From: Sorangium cellulosum
GTDB taxonomy: Bacteria; Myxococcota_A; Polyangia; Polyangiales; Polyangiaceae
NCBI RefSeq assembly: GCF_004135735.1
Contig: NZ_CP012670.1
Location: 10,682,501-10,746,500, forward strand
DNA length: 64,000 nucleotides
Direction: 5' to 3'
Shown: positions 33,801 to 41,921 of the stretch, one piece after another
How positions within the stretch are numbered: the first letter of the stretch is position 1
Layout: every line of letters starts with the position of its first letter
Position numbers and translations under genes: made by a program
Notes under the pieces: model-generated
Database searches by the model: none
What the model was told of the DNA's origin: nothing
Seen by the model: only the letters and a program-made list of their open reading frames with translations

Positions 33801-34796
33801 GCGCCGTACGAGGCGTGCGACCTCGGCGCCGGCAACACGCCGGACGGCTACGGCGGCTGCACGACCTCGTGCGAGATCGGGCCCCGGTGCGGCGACGGCA
33901 TCGTCAACGGCAGCGAGCAGTGCGACGACGGCGCCAACGACGGCTTCTACGGCACCTGCAACCCGGACTGCACGAACGCCCCGCGGTGCGGCGACCGCCG
34001 CGTCGACCCGGAGTGGGGCGAGGAGTGCGACGACCCGGACGACCCGAACTGCTCGAGCTGCCAGCTCGGCACGCTCTGCGGGGACTCGGTGACGCAGCCG
34101 GAGTACGGCGAGGAGTGCGACGACGGCGTGAACGACGGCGGCTACGGCGAGTGCGGGCCGATGTGCCTGCACGGGCCGCGCTGCGGCGACGGCGTGGTGC
34201 AGCCCGACGACGAGGCGTGCGATCTCGGCGAGGCGCAGAACACGGGCGAATACAACGGCTGCAACGAGGACTGCTCGTACGGGCCGTACTGCGGCGACGG
34301 CCGCGTGAACGGCACCGAGACGTGCGACGACGGCGTGAACGACGGCTTCTATGGAAGCTGCTTCCCCGACTGCACCCCCGCGGCGCAGTGCGGCGACGGC
34401 CGCGTCGACGAGGACTGGGGCGAGCAGTGCGACCCGCCGAACGAGGCCGCGGGGTGCAGCGACAACTGCCGCCTCGGCGCCCAGTGCGGCGACGGGGTCG
34501 TGCAGGCCGGCGAGCAGTGCGATGACGGCGTGAACGACGGCGGCTACGGCGAGTGCGGCCCGAGCTGCCAGGTCGGCGCGCGCTGCGGCGACGGCGTGGT
34601 CAACGGCCCCGAGCAGTGCGACGACGGCGACGGCGGCAACACCGGCGGCTACGGCAAGTGCGCGCCGGGCTGCGTGTACGGGCCCTACTGCGGCGACGGC
34701 AGGCTGCAGGCCATCTACGAGGAGTGCGACGACGGCAACGACAAGAACCGCGACGGCTGCAGCACGGCCTGCGAGTTCGACAACGTGCCCCGCTAG
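30870..34796 (+). CDS. Large DUF4215 cysteine-rich surface lipoprotein with fibro-slime domain
   Basis: The protein has 1308 residues. The start GTG at 30870 is preceded by GAGG at good spacing and begins a signal peptide ending in LQVTAAC. A Gly/Ser linker follows. Then come more than twenty Cys-rich modules of the type CGDGxxxxxExCDDGN...DGCS (DUF4215, Myxococcus cysteine-rich repeat). They are interrupted in the middle by a PA14-like fibro-slime domain (VRYWFQFNSDND, FYGDDDVWVFIKN, GGIHG). Such proteins sit on the outer surface and are thought to bind polysaccharide or slime. The repeats after the domain are of a shorter subtype (CGDGVxNGxEQCDDG). Confidence 0.9.
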   Translation: MALRTSYLALVVGLLQVTAACGGGDPSSPTTSGTGPGGGGTAGSGGTGDGSGGAGGVPELGGVGGFDGLGGSGGEEPDPCAVEDAPPDCYLPPDPACGDGVINQETEVCDDGNTLPGDGCSGQCQVEPYWRCPTPGQRCELTIACGDGELHPGEFCDDGNTADGDGCSADCLHVDPSYVCRTPGEPCILLYRCGDGRVNGSEECEDGQDPPVSGDGCSAECKREPGFQCSTPNQPCSKLPVCGNGVREGGERCDDGNTTSGDGCSSLCRQEPYYNCATPGQPCERLIECGDGVVQPGELCDDGNAADGDGCSADCKVRDQAYVCPEPGEPCILIYKCGDGRVNGTERCDDGQDPPQSGDGCSAECQLEEGWVCRPNQPCTRKTFCGDGAVQAGEQCDDGNTAGDDGCTAQCRIVAGWTCPPSGGPCTPPAPPVCGDGVIGGDEVCDDGQPPAGGDGCSANCQTIEPGWDCSRVGFPCKAVCGDGLLRGNEQCDDGDVFSGDGCDASCRIEPGRVCDDGEPQDCTGFSACGNGIREGTEVCDDGNGNWRDGCTPDCKGEPDCAAGACTSRCGDGILLPGDPNERCDDGNTESGDGCSADCQVEDGYVCTTQRTEMRLPMVLRDFIGYCPTDNTFSATANSACDADQSANPRGHLDFEIAPSGNRTQVDGTVLSTLDDDGKPVNAHGAGPLTPSATNGWTTGQTNFQWWYRDNPNFNRTLFTTIELDEVNPGTFVYERNPFWPLDLNPPAPDTALESLVSAGLERTQAGDGGQHNFYFTSEVRYWFQFNSDNDAANDPVLTFYGDDDVWVFIKNTLTADIGGIHGQLQESVTILDDGTAQVTPCTQGSCPDRTPYIVDLDLEHGRVYEIAVFQAERHVTGSNYQLTLAGFSAGTSVCTPQCGVDPPVVTLGEECDDGSRNGSGYGQCNDCQLGPYCGDGVRNGPEECDNGVNNSMYANASGACAPGCVLPAQCGDGQVNAPYEACDLGAGNTPDGYGGCTTSCEIGPRCGDGIVNGSEQCDDGANDGFYGTCNPDCTNAPRCGDRRVDPEWGEECDDPDDPNCSSCQLGTLCGDSVTQPEYGEECDDGVNDGGYGECGPMCLHGPRCGDGVVQPDDEACDLGEAQNTGEYNGCNEDCSYGPYCGDGRVNGTETCDDGVNDGFYGSCFPDCTPAAQCGDGRVDEDWGEQCDPPNEAAGCSDNCRLGAQCGDGVVQAGEQCDDGVNDGGYGECGPSCQVGARCGDGVVNGPEQCDDGDGGNTGGYGKCAPGCVYGPYCGDGRLQAIYEECDDGNDKNRDGCSTACEFDNVPR

Positions 34797-34797
34797 C

Positions 34798-34811
34798 CCC
34801 CCGGCCGGGGG
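34798..34811. terminator. Short GC palindrome between convergent genes
   Basis: A self-complementary CCCCCGGCCGGGGG lies between the stop codons of the surface-protein and histidine-kinase genes. It may act as a bidirectional terminator, but it has no T run. Confidence 0.3.
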
Positions 34812-34812
34812 A

Positions 34813-36630
34813 TCACGGCGCCTCGGGCCCTCGCGGGCGCAGCGTCGTGTCCCCCGGCGGCTTCTCCAGGAGGGGCGGCCCCGCCACCGGCAGCCAGATC
34901 TCGAACACCGCGCCGCCCTTCTGGGCCTTGCGGTAGCTGATCTCCCCCCCGTGCTCGAACACGATCCGCTGCGCGATCGCGAGCCCCAGCCCCGTCCCCG
35001 TCTCCTTGCTGGTCGCGTACGGCTCGAACAGGCGCGGCACCATCTCCTCCGCCACGCCCGGGCCGTTGTCGCGCACCACGATCCGCACGCGGTCGTTCGG
35101 CAGCGGGCCGATCGTCACCGTCACGCGCGGATCGCTCCGGACCGCGCCCGCCGCGTCCAGCCCGTTCTGGACCAGGTTGGTGAGCACCTGGACCATCTGG
35201 TCCCGGTCGGCCGAGACCTTCGGGATCGGGTCGGCCGCGAGCTCCACGCGCGGCCGCTTCCCGCCGCCCGTGCCCCCCGCGCCCCCCGTGCTGCCCGTGC
35301 CCCCCGTGCTGCCCGTGCCCCCCGACGTCGCCCCGCCCGACGTCGCCTCGCCCGACGCCGGCGCCGCGTGCAGCGTGACCACCCCGCGCGCGATCGCGAC
35401 GAGATCGACCGGCTCCAGGTTCGGCGGCGGCAGGCGCGCGAACCGGGTGAACTCGGTCACGATGTTCGCGATCCGGTGCACCTCGTCGAGCACCGTCGAC
35501 GTCGCCTCCTCGAAGTAGTCGTCGAACGCCGGGTCGTCGCGCTGCCGGAGCCGCCGCAGCGTCTCCACCGCGGCCCGGATCGGCGCCAGCGGGTTCTTGA
35601 TCTCGTGCGCGATCTGGCGCGCGACCTCGCGGCGGGCCGCGATGCGCTCGGTCGCGGCCAGGCGCTTGCGCATCGCCGCGAGCTCGTCGATGGTCGCGTT
35701 GAACGCCGCCGCCAGATCCGCGATCTCCCGCCCGCCGCGCCCCTCCACCCGCCGCGGCGCGCCGCTCATCACCTCGCGCGTCTCGTGGGCCAGCGCCACC
35801 AGCGGCCGCGACAGGCTGCGCGCCAGCACGACCGCGATCGCGAGGGCGATCGTCAGCACCGTGATCCCGGTCAGGGCGATCGACCGGTCCAGCCGGGCGA
35901 GCGCCTGCCGGAGCGGCTCGCGCGACACCGAGGCGACCACGTGCAGGCCCGGGATCTCCGCGAAGTGGAGGAGCCGCGCGACCGCCGCCTCGCCGCCCCG
36001 CGGGGCGGGCTCCCCCTCGCTCGCCGCCGAGAGCCCCACGTCGTACGCCTCGCCGATCCGCGCGAGCACCGGGCCGATCCGCCGCGCGCCCACGAGGCCG
36101 AGCGTCACCCCGTGGGCCGACAGGGCGCAGTGGACCTCCAGCGACGCCTCGCCCCCCGCCCGCGCCGGCCGGAGCCGCGGCGCGCCCCCGGGCGCCCGGA
36201 CGAGCTCCGCGAGCCGGCGGTCGCGGGTGCCGATGCGCGCGGCGTCCACGGCCGCGAGGATGCTCCCGTCGGCCGCCACGAGCGTCAGCTCGTCGAGGCG
36301 CAGCGCCATGGCCTGGCTCGGGACCTGCCGGCGGAGGGCGATGCGGCTGCGCGGATCCATCGCGTTCGGATCGCCCTTGGCCCGCTCGAGCTCGATGTGC
36401 GCCTTGTCGACGAACGTGTCGTGCTGGCACATCGGCGGCAGGAGATCGCGCAGCGCGTCGGCCTCGGCGGCGAGCTGCTGCCGGACGCCCGCGTGCGCCG
36501 CGTCCATCCGCTCGGCGAAGCCGCTCTCGATGATCTCGCGCGACGCCTCGCGCAGGGTCAGCCCGACGAACGCGGTCGCGATGATCGCGACGACCCCGAA
36601 GGCGAGCAGGAGGCGGGCGGCGAGGGTCAT
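34813..36630 (-). CDS. NtrY-like sensor histidine kinase with low-complexity insert in its catalytic region
   Basis: The protein has 605 residues. Transmembrane helices lie at about 4-26 and 250-272 around a 220-residue extracytoplasmic sensor, with HAMP at 270-325. The phosphoacceptor box AHEIKNPLAP has H342. The ATPase lobe shows NLVQNGLDAA, DNGPGV and GTGLGLAI. Between the dimerisation helices and the N box lies a Gly/Ser/Thr-rich insert (about residues 410-450) encoded by short repeats at about 35260-35350, unlike normal kinases. No response regulator is adjacent, so it is an orphan; the signal is unknown. Confidence 0.9.
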   Translation of the reverse strand: MTLAARLLLAFGVVAIIATAFVGLTLREASREIIESGFAERMDAAHAGVRQQLAAEADALRDLLPPMCQHDTFVDKAHIELERAKGDPNAMDPRSRIALRRQVPSQAMALRLDELTLVAADGSILAAVDAARIGTRDRRLAELVRAPGGAPRLRPARAGGEASLEVHCALSAHGVTLGLVGARRIGPVLARIGEAYDVGLSAASEGEPAPRGGEAAVARLLHFAEIPGLHVVASVSREPLRQALARLDRSIALTGITVLTIALAIAVVLARSLSRPLVALAHETREVMSGAPRRVEGRGGREIADLAAAFNATIDELAAMRKRLAATERIAARREVARQIAHEIKNPLAPIRAAVETLRRLRQRDDPAFDDYFEEATSTVLDEVHRIANIVTEFTRFARLPPPNLEPVDLVAIARGVVTLHAAPASGEATSGGATSGGTGSTGGTGSTGGAGGTGGGKRPRVELAADPIPKVSADRDQMVQVLTNLVQNGLDAAGAVRSDPRVTVTIGPLPNDRVRIVVRDNGPGVAEEMVPRLFEPYATSKETGTGLGLAIAQRIVFEHGGEISYRKAQKGGAVFEIWLPVAGPPLLEKPPGDTTLRPRGPEAP

Positions 36631-37048
36631 GGGCGGCGCCGCCAGGGCCGGCCGGCCGCCCGGCGGCCGTGGCGGCCAGGCGGCCGCCGCGGCGCGCGGC
36701 GGTCTTCGACGTCGATGCTAGCGGACCTTCGAGGAGCCGCGCCCGCGCCGAGGCGCGCGGCGGGCGATCCTCCTCCGCGGCCGCTCTGGCTTACGCGATC
36801 CGGTCGCGATCGTCCAAATTCGCGCCCGTCGCCCCGCCGCGCGCCGTCCCCGCGCCGGTGGCCGGCCCACCCCCCGCGCGGCGGACCGGAGGTCGCCCCG
36901 CGCTGCCGGCGGCGGCCCGCCCGCGCCTCCGCCGCGCGCTCTCCTTGCACCCGGGGGCACTCGCCTCTTACGCTCGGTCGTCCCTCGGGGTCGACGGTGG
37001 GCGCCGCCGCCGCGCGCGCGGCCGGCTGCCCCGCTCGGAACGCACGAA
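36631..37048. other. Divergent intergenic region
   Basis: About 420 bases between the kinase and the chemoreceptor genes, extremely GC-rich with runs of GGCGGCC-like palindromes. I see no gene and no clear promoter. Confidence 0.5.
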
Positions 37049-39058
37049 ATGAACGCCAAGCAGCTCTCCATCGCCATCGCCGTAATCCTCGTGCTCGTCG
37101 GCTTCGGCTTGAGCCTCGCGTCGAAGCCGCTGGCGGAGTTCTCGGGCCAGCTGTTCGGAATGTTCGGCGTCTCCGCGTCGGTGGCGGTGCTGTACGCGAG
37201 CCTCGCGGGCAAGGGCGGCGTCCCCCTCGGGGGCCTGCGCGACGCGCTCCGCGCCGCCGCCCGGGGCAAGCGGCCCCCGGTGCCCGAGGGCGCCTCCGCC
37301 GAGCTCGCGGAGGCGTACGAGCAGATCGCCGAGATCGCCGGCCGCCAGGTCGAGCTCGCCGAGGAGCACCGCGCCCTCGCCGACGAGCGCAACAAGCTCG
37401 CCAGGGAGCGGGACGCCCTGGGCCGGGAGCGGGACGGCGTGGAGCGGGAGCGCGACCAGCTCGCGAAGGAGCGGGACACCCTGAGCCGGGACCGCGACGG
37501 GCTCGCGAAGGAGCGCGACGAGCTCGCGAAGGAGCGCGACGCCCTCGAGCGGGAGTGCGCGTCCCTGACCCGCAAGGTGAACGAGCTGTCGCAGCGGGGC
37601 CCGGACATCGACGTGGACGAGCTCGTGGACGCCGTGCTGCGCGCCACGGCCGGCGAGCGGGTGCGCGCCCCGGCCGGCGCGCCGCAGGAGCTCTCGCGCC
37701 TCTACGCGGAGCTCACCGGCATCGCCGAGCGGATCACCCAGGCCGAGCAGCGCGACAAGCAGCGCCGCACCGAGCTCGCCCAGGCCACCGTGCTCCTCGA
37801 CGAGCTCCTGCCGAAGCTCAGCGACGGGGTGAGCAGCGTCATGCACGCGAGCGAGCAGGCGACCGTCTACATCCGCGAGATGACGACCGCCCTCGCGAAC
37901 ATCGCCCAGTCCGTCGAGTCGCTCGCGTCGAGCGCGGAGGAGTCGAGCTCGAGCATCCTCGAGATGACGGCCACGAACGAGGAGGTCGCCGAGAACGTCG
38001 GCGAGCTCGGGTCGAGCGTGCGCGAGACGGTCTCCTCGATCGAGGAGATGGCGTACTCCATCCGCGAGGTCGCGAAGAACGTCGACGCCCTGGCCCTGAC
38101 GGCCGAGGAGACGAGCTCCTCGATGAACCAGATGGACGTCTCCATCGACCAGGTCCAGTCGAACGCGAACGAGACGGCGCGGCTCTCCGAGGAGGTGGCG
38201 ACCGACGCCGAGAAGGGCGCCGAGGCGATCCTGAAGACGATCGGCGAGATCTACCGCATCAAGGAGTCGAGCCAGGAGGCCGTGGCGGTCATCTCGAACC
38301 TCGGCTTCCGGATCGAGGCGATCGGGCAGATCCTCGCGGTCATCGACGACGTCGCCGAGCAGACGAACCTGCTCGCGCTGAACGCCGCGATCATCGCCGC
38401 CCAGGCCGGCGAGCACGGCAAGGGCTTCGCCGTCGTCGCCGACGAGATCAAGGATCTCGCCGAGCGCGCCGGCGGCAGCACGAAGGAGATCGCGGAGCTC
38501 ATCAAGACCATCCAGTCCGAGTCGAAGAACGCGATCGCCGCCGTCGAGCGCGGCGCCCACAACGTCGACCGGGGCGTCGAGGTGTCGAACGAGGCCGAGC
38601 GCGCCCTGAAGAAGATCCTCGAGAGCTCGCAGAAGTCGACGAACATGGTGCGCGCCATCGCCCGCGCCACGGTCGAGCAGGCGAAGGGGTCGAAGCAGGT
38701 CACCGACGCCATCGGCCGCATCGCAGAGACGGTGCAGCAGATCGCCGCGGCCACGGCGGAGCAGGCGCGCGGCTCGGAGCTCATCATGAAGAGCGCGGAG
38801 AAGATGCGGACCATCACGCAGCACGTGGAGCGGTCGGCGCAGGAGCAGGCGCGCGGCGGGCGCCAGATCACGAGCGCGATCGAGCAGATCTCGAACATGG
38901 TCCACAGCCTCAACGCCTCGCACCGCAGCCAGACGCGCGGCGGCGAGCAGCTCGTCGAGGCCGGCAAGCGGATCGAGGAGGCCGCGCGGCTGCAGGACCA
39001 GGCGGTGCGGCAGCTCGTCAGCGCGGCCGAGCGGATGCGGCGCACGGCGGCGATTTGA
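37049..39058 (+). CDS. Methyl-accepting chemotaxis protein without periplasmic sensor
   Basis: The protein has 669 residues. Two N-terminal hydrophobic segments (about 6-25 and 30-55) are followed directly by a long cytoplasmic coiled coil (85-190) of KERDxLxRERD heptads. The signalling domain has the conserved hairpin tip EQTNLLALNAAIIAAQAGE at about 437-455. No ligand-binding domain lies between the membrane helices, so it may sense membrane or cytoplasmic state or work with a partner. The following FHA gene begins 34 bases downstream and could be cotranscribed. Confidence 0.92.
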   Translation: MNAKQLSIAIAVILVLVGFGLSLASKPLAEFSGQLFGMFGVSASVAVLYASLAGKGGVPLGGLRDALRAAARGKRPPVPEGASAELAEAYEQIAEIAGRQVELAEEHRALADERNKLARERDALGRERDGVERERDQLAKERDTLSRDRDGLAKERDELAKERDALERECASLTRKVNELSQRGPDIDVDELVDAVLRATAGERVRAPAGAPQELSRLYAELTGIAERITQAEQRDKQRRTELAQATVLLDELLPKLSDGVSSVMHASEQATVYIREMTTALANIAQSVESLASSAEESSSSILEMTATNEEVAENVGELGSSVRETVSSIEEMAYSIREVAKNVDALALTAEETSSSMNQMDVSIDQVQSNANETARLSEEVATDAEKGAEAILKTIGEIYRIKESSQEAVAVISNLGFRIEAIGQILAVIDDVAEQTNLLALNAAIIAAQAGEHGKGFAVVADEIKDLAERAGGSTKEIAELIKTIQSESKNAIAAVERGAHNVDRGVEVSNEAERALKKILESSQKSTNMVRAIARATVEQAKGSKQVTDAIGRIAETVQQIAAATAEQARGSELIMKSAEKMRTITQHVERSAQEQARGGRQITSAIEQISNMVHSLNASHRSQTRGGEQLVEAGKRIEEAARLQDQAVRQLVSAAERMRRTAAI

Positions 39059-39092
39059 GCCGGCGCCGCCCCGGCGCGCGGAGGCAGCATCG

Positions 39093-40154
39093 ATGGCGCT
39101 GACGATCGTGGTGCTCGCCGGGTCCGGCGGCGGGCCTGGCAGCGGAGCCGGCGGCGGGCCTGCCGGGGGGTCCGGCGGCGGGCCTGGCAGCGGGGCCGGC
39201 GGGGGGCTCGGCGGCAGGGCCGGCGGCGAGCTCGCGCTGACCCTGGACGCGCCCCGCATCATCATCGGCCGCGCGGACGGCTGCGAGGTCCGCCTCCCTG
39301 ACCCGAGCGTGAGCCCCCGGCACGCGTCGATCCGGCAGCGCGGCGCGACCTACCTGCTCCTCGACGAGGGCAGCGACAACGGCACGTTCCTCGGCAAGAC
39401 GAGGATCGCGCCGCGCACCGCGATGCCGCTGCGCACCGGCGACCGCATCCGGGTGGGGCGCGTCTGGCTCGCGCTCCGGATCGAGCCCGCCATCGCGACG
39501 GCCGCCCCCGCGGCGGCCGCCAAGGAGCTCGCCCTCGAGCTCGTCTCGCGCGGCCTCGCCGCGCAGGGCGAGGACCCCACGCCGCGGGTCGTCGTGATCG
39601 AGGGCCCGGACCAGGGCCGCGTGCTGCGCCTCGAGGAGGCGGCGCGCCCGTACGTCATCGGCCGCGCCAAGGACACCGATCTGCCCCTCGACGACCCGGA
39701 CGTCTCGCGTCGCCACATCGCCATTACGCGGAGGGCCGATCAATTCTCCGTGCAGGACCTCGGATCGCGCGCCGGCGCGTCGCTCGACGGGGGCCCGGTG
39801 CCTCAGTTCGACACGATCTGGCGTCCCGGACAGGTGCTCTCGCTCTGCCGCGATCGGCTCGTCTTCGAGCACCCCGCGGCGGAGGCGCTCGCGGAGATCG
39901 AGCGCAGCCCGTGCGAGCCGCTGCGCCCCGACGAGGTGGTCGACGCTCCTGCGCCCGACGAGCCGCCCGCCACGCCGACGCCGTCGCCGGCCGCTGCGAG
40001 CGCGCCGTCGTCGCTCGCGCGGCCGCCCGCGTCGGCTCCCCGTGTCGCCCCGGGCGGAGGGTGGGGGATCGCGGAGGCGCTCATTGCGCTGCTCGCGCTG
40101 GGTGTGCTGGCGCTCAGCATTGCAGGTCTCGTCTGGCTCCTCGGACGCGGTTAG
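39093..40154 (+). CDS. Two-FHA-domain membrane-anchored protein
   Basis: The protein has 353 residues. A first FHA domain (about 48-130; IGRADGCEVRLPD, SPRHASI) and a second (about 165-265; IGRAKDTDLPLDD, SRRHIAI) should bind phosphothreonine peptides. A Pro/Ala linker and one C-terminal transmembrane helix (about 328-350) follow. A Gly/Ser repeat (39121-39231) is inserted right after the first beta strand of FHA1. It is adjacent to the chemoreceptor, which suggests coupling of Ser/Thr kinase signalling with it; that link is inferred. Confidence 0.88.
   Translation: MALTIVVLAGSGGGPGSGAGGGPAGGSGGGPGSGAGGGLGGRAGGELALTLDAPRIIIGRADGCEVRLPDPSVSPRHASIRQRGATYLLLDEGSDNGTFLGKTRIAPRTAMPLRTGDRIRVGRVWLALRIEPAIATAAPAAAAKELALELVSRGLAAQGEDPTPRVVVIEGPDQGRVLRLEEAARPYVIGRAKDTDLPLDDPDVSRRHIAITRRADQFSVQDLGSRAGASLDGGPVPQFDTIWRPGQVLSLCRDRLVFEHPAAEALAEIERSPCEPLRPDEVVDAPAPDEPPATPTPSPAAASAPSSLARPPASAPRVAPGGGWGIAEALIALLALGVLALSIAGLVWLLGRG
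39121..39231. repeat. Gly/Ser-coding low-complexity repeat
   Basis: Imperfect repeats of GGCGGGCCTGGCAGC and variants encode a GGPGSGAGG-type linker inside the first FHA domain. Confidence 0.8.
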
Positions 40155-40210
40155 CGTCTTGACGTCGCGCGCGCGCGGGGTCGAAGTTCACAGGCCCGGG
40201 AGGGGTGCGC

Positions 40211-40675
40211 ATGCGTGCGATCCGGATGAGAGCCGAGGACGAGATCGAGTGCACCGACGCGGAGCTTCAGGCGGAGGGGATCCGGTGCGGGTCGTTCGAC
40301 CTGGCCGCCGCCGCGCTCGCGGCGCAGCGCATCCGCGCGGAGCGAGGCTGGACGGAGCAGGAGGACGTCTGCCGCGACGCGAGCAAGCCGCGCGACGAGG
40401 CCGAGAGCGCGCGCGAGGCGGATGAGCATTGCCACCTCGCCGACGAGGTGCGGCTGTTCCTCGAGGGGCAGGGCGTCTACGACATCCGCTGCGTGAACGA
40501 CGAGTGGATGCGCGTCTGGGTCGGCGCGGGCGATCTCATCGTCGTGCCGGCGCGGCGCTATCACCGCTTCGTGGCGGGCAAGGCGGCGGCGCTGCGCTAC
40601 GTGCAGCCGTACGGCGGCCGGCACCTCCTGATGCAGCTCTATCGCGTGTCGGACGACCGGACCCGCGCGTTCTGA
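40211..40675 (+). CDS. Acireductone dioxygenase-like cupin protein
   Basis: The protein has 154 residues. A double-stranded beta-helix metal site is visible: H73 and H75 (EHCHLADE), E79 (DEVRLFLEG) and H118 (RRYHRF). These match the acireductone dioxygenase pattern, which oxidises an intermediate of methionine salvage with Fe or Ni. GGGAGG lies seven bases upstream of ATG 40211. No other methionine-salvage gene is nearby, so I do not assign mtnD; it may be a related cupin dioxygenase. It is followed by the flavin-reductase/methyltransferase gene. Confidence 0.82.
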   Translation: MRAIRMRAEDEIECTDAELQAEGIRCGSFDLAAAALAAQRIRAERGWTEQEDVCRDASKPRDEAESAREADEHCHLADEVRLFLEGQGVYDIRCVNDEWMRVWVGAGDLIVVPARRYHRFVAGKAAALRYVQPYGGRHLLMQLYRVSDDRTRAF

Positions 40676-40737
40676 CGCGGCGCGCGCGCGGCGCAGATCC
40701 TGGATCCCCGTCGCGCGCCGAGCGCGTACTATGCCGC

Positions 40738-41901
40738 ATGCTCTTCGATCCCGCGGAGTTCCGGAAGGTGCTCGGGCAGTTCGCGACCGGGGTGACGCTC
40801 GTGACCACGGTGCAGGACGGCGCGCCGCTGGCGATGACGGTCAACTCGTTCAGCGCCGTCTCGCTCGAGCCGCCGCTCGTGCTGTTCTGCGCTGACAGGC
40901 GGTCGCGCACGAGCGCGGCCATCGAGGCGTCGGGCGTCTTCGCGGTGAACATCCTGCGGGACCAGCAGCGGGACGTCTCGGACCTGTTCGCCGGGAAGGG
41001 GACGGACATCGACCGGCAGGCGGTGCTCACCGAGGCGCACGTGGCCGAGTCCGGCAGCCCGATCCTGAAGGACGTGCTCGCCTTCATCGACTGCAAGGTG
41101 GAGCACGCGTACGACGGCGGCGATCACATCATCTACGTGGGCCGCGCGCTCGCGGCGGGCCGGGGCGAGGCGGGCGCGCCGCTCCTGTACTACCGGGGGA
41201 CGTACCAGGCGCTCGACGACGCGTGGCGCTGGCGCGACCGGTACGCGGCGAAGGAGCAGGCGACCCCGTTCCACGAGCTGGTCGACTTCTTCGATCGCAT
41301 GCAGGCGGAGGGCCCCTACGCGACGCTCGTCGACGAGCTCGTCACGCTGGTCGATCCCGGGGTGGAGGAGCGCTGCCTCGACCTCGGCTGCGGCACGGGC
41401 CGCCTGACGCGCGAGATGGGGCGCAGGAGCAGCGAGGCGATCGGGATCGACGCGGCGGGGGCGATGGTCGAGCGCGCCACGCAGCGGGCGAGGGCGCTCG
41501 GCCTCGACAACGTGACGTTCCGGGAGGCGCTCGCGACGCGGCTCCCGTTCCCGGAGGCGTCGTTCGACGTGGTGACCTCGTCGAACCTGCTCCTGCACCT
41601 GCCCGAGCTCGGGCCGGTGCTGGCGGAGGTGGCGCGGGTGCTCCGGCCGGGCGGCCGCCTCGGGCTGCTGGAGCCCGCGGCCGCGATGAACCGCACCGCC
41701 ATGGCCGCGTTCCTGCGGGGCCACCGGTACAACCCGCAGACGTCGCACGCGATGCTCGCGTGGGCGGACGCGGCGGAGGCGACCTACCGCCACACCGAGG
41801 ACCGGCTGAGCGCCGAGCTCGGCGGCGCCGGCTTCCAGGTCGACCGCCGCGAGCGGCGGCTCAACGGGCTCGCGCTGCTCTGGATCGCGCACAAGGCGTA
41901 G
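40738..41901 (+). CDS. Flavin reductase-like domain fused to SAM methyltransferase
   Basis: The protein has 387 residues. Residues 1-165 form an FMN-binding split barrel of the flavin-reductase family (FRKVLGQFATGVTLVTT, MTVNSFSAVSLEPPLVLF). Residues 185-387 form a class I methyltransferase with motif I CLDLGCGTGR at 213-222 and the later PFPEASFDVV. Both halves look complete, and the frame is continuous without a shift, so this is a real fusion. It points toward, and ends 20 bases from, the last gene of the Nit1C operon. The substrate is unknown; reduced flavin supply for a partner enzyme is one idea. Confidence 0.85.
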   Translation: MLFDPAEFRKVLGQFATGVTLVTTVQDGAPLAMTVNSFSAVSLEPPLVLFCADRRSRTSAAIEASGVFAVNILRDQQRDVSDLFAGKGTDIDRQAVLTEAHVAESGSPILKDVLAFIDCKVEHAYDGGDHIIYVGRALAAGRGEAGAPLLYYRGTYQALDDAWRWRDRYAAKEQATPFHELVDFFDRMQAEGPYATLVDELVTLVDPGVEERCLDLGCGTGRLTREMGRRSSEAIGIDAAGAMVERATQRARALGLDNVTFREALATRLPFPEASFDVVTSSNLLLHLPELGPVLAEVARVLRPGGRLGLLEPAAAMNRTAMAAFLRGHRYNPQTSHAMLAWADAAEATYRHTEDRLSAELGGAGFQVDRRERRLNGLALLWIAHKA

Positions 41902-41921
41902 CGCCGGGTCGGGCGGTCCCG

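Noticed and set aside
30672..34172. 1166-codon minus-strand frame opposite the DUF4215 protein
   Set aside because: Low-complexity Ala/Arg/Val translation, no domain and no start signal. It is a shadow of the GC-rich repeats on the other strand.
34951..39102. 1383-codon plus-strand frame across the kinase and chemoreceptor
   Set aside because: It crosses two well-supported genes and an intergenic region and encodes Arg-rich low-complexity sequence; codon-bias artefact.
40211..40675. mtnD of methionine salvage
   Set aside because: Metal ligands fit, but no other salvage gene is nearby, so only a family-level name is given.
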